Virus record (IMG/VR): IMGVR_UViG_3300032265_000458
Span: 1 to 53,867 of that record
Source of the DNA: a virus
Direction: 5' to 3' (one strand)
DNA: 53,867 bases
Under the pieces are notes generated by a model. It was not told the DNA's origin and did no database searches. It was given only the letters and a program-made list of their open reading frames with translations. This document shows positions 17,380 to 25,258 of this stretch, one piece after another; position 1 is the stretch's first letter, and every line of letters begins with the position of its first letter. The position numbers and the translations under genes were made by a program.

Positions 17380-17404
17380 CAATAATATGAGTTTGTAGTA
17401 TAAT
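17376..17404 (+). promoter_or_regulatory. Consensus sigma-70 promoter for uvsY-uvsW
   Basis: TTGACA (17376-17381), a 17-bp spacer ending in G, and TATAAT (17399-17404). The -35 overlaps the stop codon of the tube-like gene. The GGAGG ribosome-binding site follows before the ATG at 17425. Confidence 0.92.
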
Positions 17405-17424
17405 GTTTACATTATGGAGGTATT

Positions 17425-17862
17425 ATGACTTTAGAAGAATTGCAAAACTCGTGGGACATTGATTGTCAAATAGATGATAACTATCTTGGCGAAACTGCCA
17501 CTGCCACACCAAAATTACACGCTAAGTATCTAAGGGTACTTGTCAATATCAAACTCAAACATACTAAGTTTGGTTCTGATTACAACATCCTACGCAAAAA
17601 TAAATTCCGTCACTATCGTGGAGAACTTTCACGTGATGAATTAGTAGCACTTGGTTGGGAACAATGGCAAGGTGTTAAACCTTTGAAGAATGAGATGGAT
17701 GAATTTCTTCAAGGAGATAGCGACCTAAATACCATGAGAGTTAAATTAGATTATCTTGAAACGATGATATATTTTCTCGAGTCGGTTCTTGGTCAAATCA
17801 AAGCACGTGATTGGCAACTCAAGACTCATGTTGAATGGAAGAAGTTTCTAGCAGGGATGTAA
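17425..17862 (+). CDS. uvsY: Recombination mediator UvsY
   Basis: A homologue of T4 UvsY, which helps UvsX displace the single-stranded-DNA-binding protein and load on ssDNA. 145 residues (T4: 137). The N-terminal WDIDCQID, the HAKYLRVLVNIKLK helix and a C-terminal helix (TMIYFLESVLGQIKARDWQL) fit the family. It is transcribed from a consensus promoter and overlaps uvsW by TAATG. Confidence 0.9.
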   Translation: MTLEELQNSWDIDCQIDDNYLGETATATPKLHAKYLRVLVNIKLKHTKFGSDYNILRKNKFRHYRGELSRDELVALGWEQWQGVKPLKNEMDEFLQGDSDLNTMRVKLDYLETMIYFLESVLGQIKARDWQLKTHVEWKKFLAGM

Positions 17863-19343
17863 TGATTATTAAAATTGAAAAACTTGATGAGGTATTTGTA
17901 CGTGTGTTTTCTGATGGAAGTGTTGAGCAAGAGATATCAGACTTCTTTACGTATGAATATCCAGGTGCTAGATTCACTCCACAATTTAGAGCAAGACTCT
18001 GGGATGGAAAAGTTCGTCTATATGATCAAGTAAGAAAAACTCTTTATGTTGGTCTTGTTAAATACGTTGAAGATTTTGCAGCGAACAATGGTTATCAAGT
18101 TGAGTATCTTAATCAAGTTCTGCATACAAATAATATTACCAGCGAATCAGTTCAGTTATTTGCAAAAGCACTTGACCCACATGGTCGTGGTAAACCGATT
18201 GAAATTCGTGACTATCAAATAGAAGCAGTAACAACTGCTCTCGCCAAAGAAAGAACTTTGCTTCTTTCACCTACCGCATCTGGTAAATCATTTATCATCT
18301 ATACAATTATGCGTTGGCACTTGCTTGCTAAACGTAAGTGTATTATTATTGTACCAACTACTTCTTTAGTTGAACAACTCTATACTGACTTTGAAGATTA
18401 TTCATCTGCCAATAGATGGAGTGTAGATAATCATGTGCAGAAACTTTATAGTGGGTTCACTAAAGATATTACCAAAGATGTTTTAATCACTACTTGGCAA
18501 TCAGTATACCTACAACCTAAAGCGTGGTTCAAACAATTCAATGTAATCTTTGGTGATGAAGCCCATCAGTTTAAAGCCAAGTCGCTTTCTACAGTTATGG
18601 AAAAATTGGTTGATGTGCGTTATAGAATTGGAACAACTGGAACTTTAGATAACAAAAAGATCCATAAGTTAGTTCTTGAGGGTATGTTCGGTCCAGTGCA
18701 TAGAGTTACTACCACTAAAGCATTGATGGATTCCGAAAGACTTGCTCAACTAAATATTACATGTATTGTTTTGAAATATAATGAAGAGATTCGTAAAGGA
18801 CGAAAAAACAACACTTACCAAGAAGAAATGGATTGGCTTGTATCTTGTGAACCAAGAAATAAGTTTATTCGAAACTTGGCGACTAATTCATCTGGTAATA
18901 CGCTGGTACTATTTCAATACGTTGAAAAACACGGCAAAGTCCTGTACGAACTTATTAAGGATAAAGTCCATGAAGACCGAAAAGTATTTTTTGTCTACGG
19001 AGGAACTGAGACCATTGATCGTGAATCAATTAGACATATCACTGAGGGAGAATCAGATGCTATCATTGTTGCATCTTTTGGCACATTCTCAACTGGCATT
19101 AATATACCTTCGCTTGAGAACATTGTTTTTGCATCACCGTCTAAGAGTAAGATAAGAAACTTACAATCAATCGGTCGTGGGTTACGTTTAAAAGATGGCA
19201 AAACTGAATGTAAGTTGTTTGATATATCTGATGATTTGCATTGGAAGTCTTGGAAGAACCACACGTTGAATCATGCAGCAGAGCGTTATAAAACTTACGC
19301 TGAAGAACAATTCGAAATTAAACTTGTAGAGGTAAACCTTTGA
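17862..19343 (+). CDS. uvsW: Superfamily 2 helicase UvsW
   Basis: A homologue of T4 UvsW, which unwinds R-loops and branched DNA and ends origin-dependent replication. Start ATG 17862 overlaps the UvsY stop. Motif I TASGKS has K142, the DEAH box is at D232-H235, and motif VI has QSIGRGLRLKDGK. 493 residues (T4: 503). A short N-terminal DNA-binding domain precedes the helicase core (DYQIEAVTTAL). The downstream LSm-like gene starts within its last codons. Confidence 0.94.
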   Translation: MIIKIEKLDEVFVRVFSDGSVEQEISDFFTYEYPGARFTPQFRARLWDGKVRLYDQVRKTLYVGLVKYVEDFAANNGYQVEYLNQVLHTNNITSESVQLFAKALDPHGRGKPIEIRDYQIEAVTTALAKERTLLLSPTASGKSFIIYTIMRWHLLAKRKCIIIVPTTSLVEQLYTDFEDYSSANRWSVDNHVQKLYSGFTKDITKDVLITTWQSVYLQPKAWFKQFNVIFGDEAHQFKAKSLSTVMEKLVDVRYRIGTTGTLDNKKIHKLVLEGMFGPVHRVTTTKALMDSERLAQLNITCIVLKYNEEIRKGRKNNTYQEEMDWLVSCEPRNKFIRNLATNSSGNTLVLFQYVEKHGKVLYELIKDKVHEDRKVFFVYGGTETIDRESIRHITEGESDAIIVASFGTFSTGINIPSLENIVFASPSKSKIRNLQSIGRGLRLKDGKTECKLFDISDDLHWKSWKNHTLNHAAERYKTYAEEQFEIKLVEVNL

Positions 19344-19801
19344 ACGAAGAACACTTTATACTTGTTAAACTAATATCTGGTGAACAAGTAATGGCTATTC
19401 TCGAGCAAGAGACAGGGACAGACATTGATATTGTTTTTCCAATGCTAATTAGACTCTTCCCACAATTCGATAGTAATGGTTCAAGAGAACATGTTACTGC
19501 AACGCCATTCTCACATTTCGCTGACGATGCGCATCTAACTATTAACAAGAATAGTATTATCTTTGTTAAAAATCTAAACCCTGCAATGGTTCCACATTAT
19601 CTACGTTTAGTAGCACAGGAAAATGATAGGGTGTTTTTGAATCAAGATAAGCAAGAAAAGACCAAGCTAACTTGGGGTGATACTGCTGCAGGGAACAAAC
19701 AGATAAATGATAAATTAAAGAAGTTAGCTGAAGCCATCGCTGGCGATTCTACTGAGGAAGAAATCAAAGTTCTTATCGAAGGAAACGATACAGTACATTA
19801 A
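19340..19801 (+). CDS. LSm/Hfq-like small protein (first of two)
   Basis: A 153-residue protein starting at TTG 19340 with AGAGG 7 bases upstream, overlapping the uvsW stop. The N-terminal half fits an Sm-like beta fold: FILVKLISGEQVMAILEQE then an FPMLIRLFP segment. The same LxTGEQ/LxSGEQ start occurs in the 96-residue protein at 35649. The C-terminal half is helical (KKLAEAIAGDSTEEEIKVL). RNA binding is inferred from the Sm-like pattern; no experimental counterpart is known to me. Confidence 0.68.
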   Translation: MNEEHFILVKLISGEQVMAILEQETGTDIDIVFPMLIRLFPQFDSNGSREHVTATPFSHFADDAHLTINKNSIIFVKNLNPAMVPHYLRLVAQENDRVFLNQDKQEKTKLTWGDTAAGNKQINDKLKKLAEAIAGDSTEEEIKVLIEGNDTVH

Positions 19802-19902
19802 ACTCATTTCATCAAACCCAACACTGTTATTTTACATGTGTGTCAAATTTATGTCAAGTATAATTACGCTTGCAAAAATGCAAAGAAGTTTATGAAATTT
19901 AT

Positions 19903-19931
19903 TTGACATTATTGCTCGTTTGTAGTATACT
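19903..19931 (+). promoter_or_regulatory. Sigma-70 promoter for gp55
   Basis: TTGACA (19903-19908), a 17-bp spacer ending in GTAG, and TATACT (19926-19931). It lies 29 bases before the GTG start of gp55. Upstream, 19802-19902 holds a small TTGCA/TGCAA hairpin near 19870 and no ORF. Confidence 0.85.
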
Positions 19932-19960
19932 TATTGAATCGAGTGTGAAAAGGAAACGTA

Positions 19961-20518
19961 GTGGCAAATTACATCAACAACGCTGAATTCTTAGCAGCTA
20001 TCAAAGAATACAAATTAAAAATAAAAGAAGCTGAGGAAGCAGGGTTTCCCAAACCACAGATTCCAAATTACTTGGGTGAGTGCATCTTAAAAATTGCAAA
20101 TCACCTTTCATATAAACCCAACTTTATTAATTATAGTTACAAGGATGATATGATCCTCGATGGTATCGAGAACTGTATCAATTACTTTGACAACTTTGAT
20201 CCCGATAAAAGTAGCAACCCATTCGCTTACTTCACTCAAATTATTTACTATGCATTCTTGCGAAGAATCTCCAAAGAAAAGAAACACTCGTATATTAAAA
20301 ACAAACTAATTCAAGATATGCATTTTGATTCGTTTGATATACAAGAGCATGATGAAGACGGACAGTATCACAATGCTTACATAGATTTTATGCAACAGAA
20401 TAGTACATTCGATGATTCCTTTATTGCTAAAAAGAAATTAAAAGTTAAAAAGAAAAAATCTAATTTGGATGATTTTATTGAAAGTGATGATGTCGAACCC
20501 CCTTCAAGACTTTATTAA
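19961..20518 (+). CDS. 55: Late-transcription sigma factor gp55
   Basis: The divergent sigma-family factor that directs host RNA polymerase to TATAAATA late promoters together with the gp45 clamp. 185 residues, same as T4. The conserved part is NPFAYFTQIIYYAFLRRISKEKK (about residues 86-108), the sigma region 2-like helix, preceded by DGIENCINYFDNFDPDKSS. Start GTG 19961 has AAAGGAAA upstream. Its own promoter is early or middle type, as expected for a late activator. Confidence 0.94.
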   Translation: MANYINNAEFLAAIKEYKLKIKEAEEAGFPKPQIPNYLGECILKIANHLSYKPNFINYSYKDDMILDGIENCINYFDNFDPDKSSNPFAYFTQIIYYAFLRRISKEKKHSYIKNKLIQDMHFDSFDIQEHDEDGQYHNAYIDFMQQNSTFDDSFIAKKKLKVKKKKSNLDDFIESDDVEPPSRLY

Positions 20519-21704
20519 GCAAATGCATATTAGTCATTCCTTTGGCGACCTAGCATTTCCAGTACGTAGAAGAAAAAAGAGCAAAGTCTCTAAAAGAACT
20601 TTGAAGCATTATACATGGGATGCCTCAGACAATATGTTTAATTTACCAAAATTGATGAAACCAAAAATGATTGATAACGCAAACCCAAATAGCAACCAAT
20701 TATATCAGCAAGATATGCCACAACAAGATCAAAAGATTTTTCTCGGTGTATCTGATATTGATGATCTAATTACAGCTGAACTTCTTAAGCGTCGTTTCGA
20801 TACTAATCAAAGAACTATTCATCGTGAAACCACAGTTCTTTGTAATCGTGAACAATGGGCAGATTGGGCAGAAGCAAGATTCCCAAATGATCTGTACATA
20901 CAAGGTAATTCTTCCAATGGTGTTATTATTGAAGCTGGTACAAACAACTTTAGTAAATTTGATGTGAATTCAAACTCAACTACTGTTCGTTCATTCGGTG
21001 ATACAGTTTATGCTGATTGCATGATTACTTTAATCGAAGCAAGTTTTGATATTGTGACTTCTCATATCGAATGGGTTTATGGTTCAGATGGCAACTCTGT
21101 TAATGTTCCACTGAATCGTGATCGTTTACCTGTTGATGAGATGTACCCATTCCTCAATGGTGAATTGTTAAACGATTACTACGAACGCTATATGGCATCT
21201 TCAGCAAATATTCTTTTGTTGATTGGTCCACCAGGAACTGGTAAGACTTCTTTTATCCGTGGTCTACTTGCGCATACAAACTCCTCAGCTATTGTTTCAT
21301 ATGACTCAGCTATTCTTGAGAAAGATGGTTTCTTTGCTCGCTTTATTGAGAGTGATGACAACGTGATGGTTCTTGAAGACAGTGATGCATTCTTAAAGTC
21401 ACGTAGTGATGGTAACACAATGATGCATCGATTCCTAAACGTGGGTGATGGTCTTGTTACAACTAAAGGTAAGAAGATGATTTTCTCCACAAACCTTCCA
21501 TCTATTCGTGACGTTGACTCAGCGTTAACTCGACCAGGAAGATGTTTTGATATCCTTACATTCAATCCATTGACTCAAGAACAAGCAGAGAAACTTGCCA
21601 AGAAACTTGGAGCAAACATTGGTGACCAGAAAGAATGGTCTGTTGCTGAGATTTTCAATAAACAAACTCACCGACCAAAGGAACGAAAGGTTGGATTCCT
21701 ATGA
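20490..21704 (+). CDS. AAA+ ATPase (phage family of unknown function)
   Basis: About 404 residues from ATG 20490, the second of two adjacent ATGs (20487 and 20490) inside the end of gp55. An upstream ATG at 20469 is also in frame, so the start is uncertain. Walker A GPPGTGKTS covers 246-254 (K252), Walker B VMVLEDSD is near 292-299, and there is a sensor/Arg-finger region SALTRPGRCFD. It resembles BCS1/ClpX-type AAA+ domains. The N-terminal 240 residues are a separate unknown domain. It is conserved with gp55 in environmental T4-like phages by my recollection; the role is unknown. Confidence 0.82.
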   Translation: MSNPLQDFIKQMHISHSFGDLAFPVRRRKKSKVSKRTLKHYTWDASDNMFNLPKLMKPKMIDNANPNSNQLYQQDMPQQDQKIFLGVSDIDDLITAELLKRRFDTNQRTIHRETTVLCNREQWADWAEARFPNDLYIQGNSSNGVIIEAGTNNFSKFDVNSNSTTVRSFGDTVYADCMITLIEASFDIVTSHIEWVYGSDGNSVNVPLNRDRLPVDEMYPFLNGELLNDYYERYMASSANILLLIGPPGTGKTSFIRGLLAHTNSSAIVSYDSAILEKDGFFARFIESDDNVMVLEDSDAFLKSRSDGNTMMHRFLNVGDGLVTTKGKKMIFSTNLPSIRDVDSALTRPGRCFDILTFNPLTQEQAEKLAKKLGANIGDQKEWSVAEIFNKQTHRPKERKVGFL

Positions 21705-21871
21705 TTCGTGTAAGAGTAATTCTGGCAGAAGGGCAAATGCTAGAGGGTGAGTTTGAAGACTTTGATGCTCTTACCTTTTGGATTTTGAAGCAGTCTATTA
21801 ATATTAGAACCATGGAGATTGATGTTGAAAATAGCGATAATAACCGACCAGCATTTTGGTGCGAGGAATGA
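21701..21871 (+). CDS. Small overlapping ORF, 56 residues
   Basis: ATG 21701 overlaps the stop of the AAA+ gene by ATGA, and the stop at 21869-21871 lies inside the gp47 gene. The product begins MIRVRVILAEGQMLEGEFED and has a FWILKQSINIRTMEIDVE segment; the alternating pattern suggests a compact alpha/beta protein. Overlaps on both sides fit a coupled small gene. Unknown function. Confidence 0.55.
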   Translation: MIRVRVILAEGQMLEGEFEDFDALTFWILKQSINIRTMEIDVENSDNNRPAFWCEE

Positions 21872-22880
21872 TAGTCAAGCATTCTTAGACTTTCAAGAAA
21901 AATTTTATGATAATATTTTCTTTCCTACTTTGGACGATAATAACATTGAATGTGTTCTTGTCCTTGGTGATACTTTTGACAGACGAAAGTATGTAAACTT
22001 CTACGCACTTGATCGTGCAAAGACTATGTTCTTCAATAAACTTGAAGAGCGTGGTATAACTGTTCATATGCTGGCAGGTAACCACGATACTTATTTTAAA
22101 AATACAAATGAAGTTAACTCTCCTGACTTATTGTTGCGAGAGTATAATAACATAAATGTTATTGATAGCCCAACGAATATAACCATATCTGATACCGAGA
22201 TATGCATGATGCCTTGGATCTGTCCTGATAATTATGAAGACAGTATTAAAACAATGGCAGACTCTCAAGCTGAAATATGCATGGGGCATTTTGAAATAGC
22301 AGGGTTTGCAATGCACCGAGGAATGGAAAGTCATGAAGGATTGGGCAAGAACCTGTTTGAAAAATTTGATATGGTTTTTAGTGGGCATTACCATCATCGT
22401 AGCAGTGATAATCATATCTTTTATTTGGGCAATCCCTACGAACTCACATGGCAAGACTATAACGATCCCCGAGGATTCCACTTGTTCGATCTTGACACAA
22501 GAGGACTTGAGTTTATTCAGAATCATTATACAATGTTCAAACGGATCGAATACAACGACAAAGAAGTCGAGCCAATCAATTTAGATGAACTTGAATTAAA
22601 AGATACGTTTGTGAAGTTAGTTGTTGTCAATAAAACCGACTATTATAAATTTGACAAATTTACACAAAAGCTGTATAATAAAGGTTGTCATGAAATCAAA
22701 ATTATTGAAGACATGTCAGAGTTTGAAGATGGTGAGATCAGTGAAGAAATTAATCTTGAAGATACTATGAATGTTTTGTCAAATTATGTTGACTCTATTG
22801 AAACAGATGTTGATAAAGAAAAGGTAAAGACCTTTATGAAATCTCTTTATACGGAAGCAATTAACTTAGAGGTGGAATAA
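21822..22880 (+). CDS. 47: Recombination nuclease subunit gp47 (SbcD/Mre11-like)
   Basis: The nuclease half of the T4 gp46/47 complex, which resects DNA ends. Metallophosphoesterase motifs: D9-x-H11 in ITDQHFG, GDTFDR, GNHD near 89-92 and SGHYHHR. ATG 21822 was chosen (GGAG at 21814-21817), although TTG 21819 or 21825 are alternatives. 352 residues (T4: 339). It overlaps the small ORF before it and the small gene after it, and an internal consensus promoter lies near its end. Confidence 0.93.
   Translation: MLKIAIITDQHFGARNDSQAFLDFQEKFYDNIFFPTLDDNNIECVLVLGDTFDRRKYVNFYALDRAKTMFFNKLEERGITVHMLAGNHDTYFKNTNEVNSPDLLLREYNNINVIDSPTNITISDTEICMMPWICPDNYEDSIKTMADSQAEICMGHFEIAGFAMHRGMESHEGLGKNLFEKFDMVFSGHYHHRSSDNHIFYLGNPYELTWQDYNDPRGFHLFDLDTRGLEFIQNHYTMFKRIEYNDKEVEPINLDELELKDTFVKLVVVNKTDYYKFDKFTQKLYNKGCHEIKIIEDMSEFEDGEISEEINLEDTMNVLSNYVDSIETDVDKEKVKTFMKSLYTEAINLEVE
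22651..22679 (+). promoter_or_regulatory. Perfect sigma-70 promoter inside gp47
   Basis: TTGACA (22651-22656), a 17-bp spacer ending in G, and TATAAT (22674-22679), fully within the gp47 coding sequence. It would add transcription of the 105-residue gene and gp46 starting at 22880 and 23194. Confidence 0.85.
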
Positions 22881-23197
22881 TGCAACAACTAGAGATTCAA
22901 TATTTCTTTCCATTAACAGAACAAGTTCCACTTGATTTAGATTTTAAACCTTGCGAAGAACACGCTAAAAAGTTACAAGAAGAACGATGGAAAAATTCTG
23001 TAACTATGACAGCAGGTATGGGATTGATGGTTGGTAATGGTGGAACTACTTGGACTACTATCTCGAATAACCTTGGATCACCATCCTTTACTATTAATGT
23101 AGATGCTATGCCTATTACTGTTATTTCTAAAAAGAAACCCAACTTTATAATGAGATTCATTTATAAGTCTATGGGTATGAAATGGAAGAGTGAATGA
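22880..23197 (+). CDS. Hypothetical protein between gp47 and gp46
   Basis: A 105-residue protein with an N-terminal beta segment (LEIQYFFPL), a helix rich in Lys and Glu, a Gly/Met-rich centre (AGMGLMVGNGG) and a basic, aromatic C terminus (FIMRFIYKSMGMKWK). It overlaps gp47 by one base (TAATG) and gp46 by ATGA, so it is translationally coupled to both. T4 also has small genes here (47.1, 46.1). Function unknown. Confidence 0.7.
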   Translation: MQQLEIQYFFPLTEQVPLDLDFKPCEEHAKKLQEERWKNSVTMTAGMGLMVGNGGTTWTTISNNLGSPSFTINVDAMPITVISKKKPNFIMRFIYKSMGMKWKSE

Positions 23198-24906
23198 TCG
23201 TATTTAAAAGTATAGAGTGGAAGAATTTTTTATCCACTGGAAACTCAGCAAATAAAGTATTACTAAACAAATCAGCAACTACTTTAATCATTGGTAAGAA
23301 TGGTGAAGGAAAGAGCACAATCTTAGATGCATTGTGCTTTTCATTGTTTGGGAAACCATTCCGTAGTATCAATAAGAATCAGTTGATTAACAGTATCAAT
23401 CAAAAGAATTGTTTAACTACTTTAGAGTTTTCTATAGGTTCGAAAGACTATAAAATAGTACGTGGAATAAAGCCGAATATATTTGAAATTTGGTTAGATG
23501 GTGTTATGCTCAATCAAGATGCAGCATCTCGTGATTATCAAAAGGTTCTTGAACAACAAATCCTTCGATTAAACTACAAGACCTTTACGCAGGTAGTTAT
23601 CCTCGGCTCAGCTTCCTTCGTACCTTTCATGCAGTTATCAACTAACCAACGTAGAGATGTTATTGAAGATATTCTTGATATTAGAATTTTCTCTACAATG
23701 AATCAACTCTTGAAGGAACACGCACAAGGGACTAAAGATGAAATTACCAGAATCGAATCTCAAATTAGTCAGGCTAAGACTCAAGTCGAAGCGCAGAATA
23801 CAATCATCAAAGCAATTACCGAAGCAAAAACAACTGCAATCGAAAACATCTTATCAAAAGTTTCTGCTAATACTAATGAAATTCTACAGGCAGAGAGCGA
23901 GATCGAATCTATCCTTTCGCAGATCAATACTCTTAAAGCAAGCATCGATGACAAAGACACTATATCTGAAGACATTGACAAAGCCAAGTCCCTCAAGTCC
24001 AAATTGCTCCAGAAGATCGAAACTTGCGAGCACCACACAGAGTTTTTTAGCGAACACGATGTTTGTCCATCGTGTAACCAAGATATCGCAGAGGAATACA
24101 AAGAGAACATTATCAAAGATCTTAATTCGAAAATGTTGGATAACAACTCAAAGATTGAAGAACTCGAATCCGTACTCACAAATCTCAATGCGTCGCTATC
24201 GCAAATTAACAAAGTGGTTGGGCAAATTACCGACAAGAACATTGAGTTATCTACAAGGAACTCTACTGTCACCTTACTCAACAAACAAATCCGTGAACTT
24301 GAAGCTGAGACCAAAAGGGTTGAATCTGACACAACTAACATCGATGAAGAGAAGACTAAGTTAAAATCGTTGGCAGAAAATGCTTTACAGAAATTAACTG
24401 ATAAAGCTGAACTTCATAAAACAAAACAGTTGGAAGAAGTGGCTGCAGTTCTTTTAAAAGATACAGGAATCAAAACTGCTATTATCAAAGAGTATCTTCC
24501 TGCCATGAACAAGTTGATCAACAAGTATCTTAACGCAATGGATACTTACATCCACTTTGAACTTGATGAAGCATTCAATGAAAAGATTCGTTCTCGTTTC
24601 CGTGATGAGTTTACCTACGCAAGTTTCTCTGAAGGTGAGAAGATGCGTATTGATTTGGCAATTCTCTTTACATGGCGCTCTATTGCAAAGATGAAAAACT
24701 CTGTCAATACTAATCTACTTTTACTTGATGAGATTTTTGATTCATCACTAGACACAGCTGGAACTGATTACTTCCTTAGTCTGATGAATACCTTGGGCGA
24801 TAAATCCAACATCTTTGTTATCTCGCACAAAGGCGACCAACTATTTGATAAGTTTAGGTCGGTTGTAAAATTCGAGAAGAGAAACGACTTCTCTGTAATC
24901 GTCTAA
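23194..24906 (+). CDS. 46: Recombination ATPase subunit gp46 (SbcC/Rad50-like)
   Basis: The SMC-like partner of gp47. Walker A GKNGEGKST is at 34-42, long coiled-coil arms run either side of a zinc hook CPSC at 291-294, the signature region YASFSEGEKMRIDLA is near 471-485, and Walker B LLLLDEIFDSS is near the end. 570 residues (T4: 560). It ends at a promoter-bearing intergenic region. Confidence 0.95.
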   Translation: MIVFKSIEWKNFLSTGNSANKVLLNKSATTLIIGKNGEGKSTILDALCFSLFGKPFRSINKNQLINSINQKNCLTTLEFSIGSKDYKIVRGIKPNIFEIWLDGVMLNQDAASRDYQKVLEQQILRLNYKTFTQVVILGSASFVPFMQLSTNQRRDVIEDILDIRIFSTMNQLLKEHAQGTKDEITRIESQISQAKTQVEAQNTIIKAITEAKTTAIENILSKVSANTNEILQAESEIESILSQINTLKASIDDKDTISEDIDKAKSLKSKLLQKIETCEHHTEFFSEHDVCPSCNQDIAEEYKENIIKDLNSKMLDNNSKIEELESVLTNLNASLSQINKVVGQITDKNIELSTRNSTVTLLNKQIRELEAETKRVESDTTNIDEEKTKLKSLAENALQKLTDKAELHKTKQLEEVAAVLLKDTGIKTAIIKEYLPAMNKLINKYLNAMDTYIHFELDEAFNEKIRSRFRDEFTYASFSEGEKMRIDLAILFTWRSIAKMKNSVNTNLLLLDEIFDSSLDTAGTDYFLSLMNTLGDKSNIFVISHKGDQLFDKFRSVVKFEKRNDFSVIV

Positions 24907-24959
24907 TAGGTAAAGTGATACCAAACCTCCTAAAGTGATAACCTATTGTTTTAGGGGTT
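24905..24959 (+). promoter_or_regulatory. Overlapping alternative RNA hairpins after gp46
   Basis: AATAGGT (24905-24911) can pair with ACCTATT (24941-24947). A second stem, AACC+CCTAAA (24924-24934, one bulged T) with TTTAGGGGTT (24950-24959), competes for the same region. The decamer TAAAGTGATA occurs twice, at 24911-24920 and 24931-24940. The second hairpin is followed by a weak T tract (ATTTTC), so it may act as a terminator after gp46. Confidence 0.5.
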
Positions 24960-24994
24960 ATTTTCTCCATTAGAATCAACGAGTTACAAACCCC

Positions 24995-25023
24995 TTTACA
25001 AATAATCAGAACTCCTGTATAAT
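24995..25023 (+). promoter_or_regulatory. Sigma-70 promoter, TTTACA-17-TATAAT
   Basis: TTTACA (24995-25000), 17-bp spacer ending in G, TATAAT (25018-25023). It precedes the small gene at 25050 with AGGAG at 25037-25041. Downstream of the -10, AGTTTTATT resembles the AGTTATT seen at other TTTACA-type sites. Confidence 0.9.
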
Positions 25024-25049
25024 AGTTTTATTGAATAGGAGAATTGCTT

Positions 25050-25235
25050 ATGTGGGATGATTTTAATGACTTTGAGTTGGCTCAGCTGGCAGGTCAATAT
25101 GGTATTGAAGACTCTCTGATCTTTGCAGGAGACCTTTCGTTGTTAAATCGCAACGAAATTGAGAGTCTGTTGACTCAAATCGAGTACGATGATGCTTTTT
25201 TACTTGACAATAAATCAGAACCAGCGTATAATTGA
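25050..25235 (+). CDS. Small acidic hypothetical protein
   Basis: 61 residues from ATG 25050 (AGGAG 8 bases upstream); the upstream TTG at 25044 is rejected. It is highly acidic (WDDFNDFELAQLAGQYGIED) and ends before the CobT-like gene, with which it shares promoter context. The last part of the gene contains a perfect promoter. Function unknown; it could be a partner of the downstream VWA protein. Confidence 0.65.
   Translation: MWDDFNDFELAQLAGQYGIEDSLIFAGDLSLLNRNEIESLLTQIEYDDAFLLDNKSEPAYN
25204..25232 (+). promoter_or_regulatory. Perfect sigma-70 promoter overlapping the end of the small acidic gene
   Basis: TTGACA (25204-25209), 17-bp spacer ending in G, TATAAT (25227-25232). The -10 overlaps the stop codon region of the preceding gene. 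It would give a leader of about 20 bases for the VWA gene at 25259. Confidence 0.9.
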
Positions 25236-25258
25236 GTCTTGAGAATAGGAAATATATA

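Noticed and set aside
19859-19864. TATAAT upstream of gp55 as another promoter
   Set aside because: No acceptable -35 at 15-19 bp; the TTTACA nearby is 22 bp away. The site at 19903 is far better.
23781-24341. Minus-strand ORF of 186 residues opposite gp46
   Set aside because: It is opposite the coiled-coil coding region, where long antisense frames are common; no start signal is seen.
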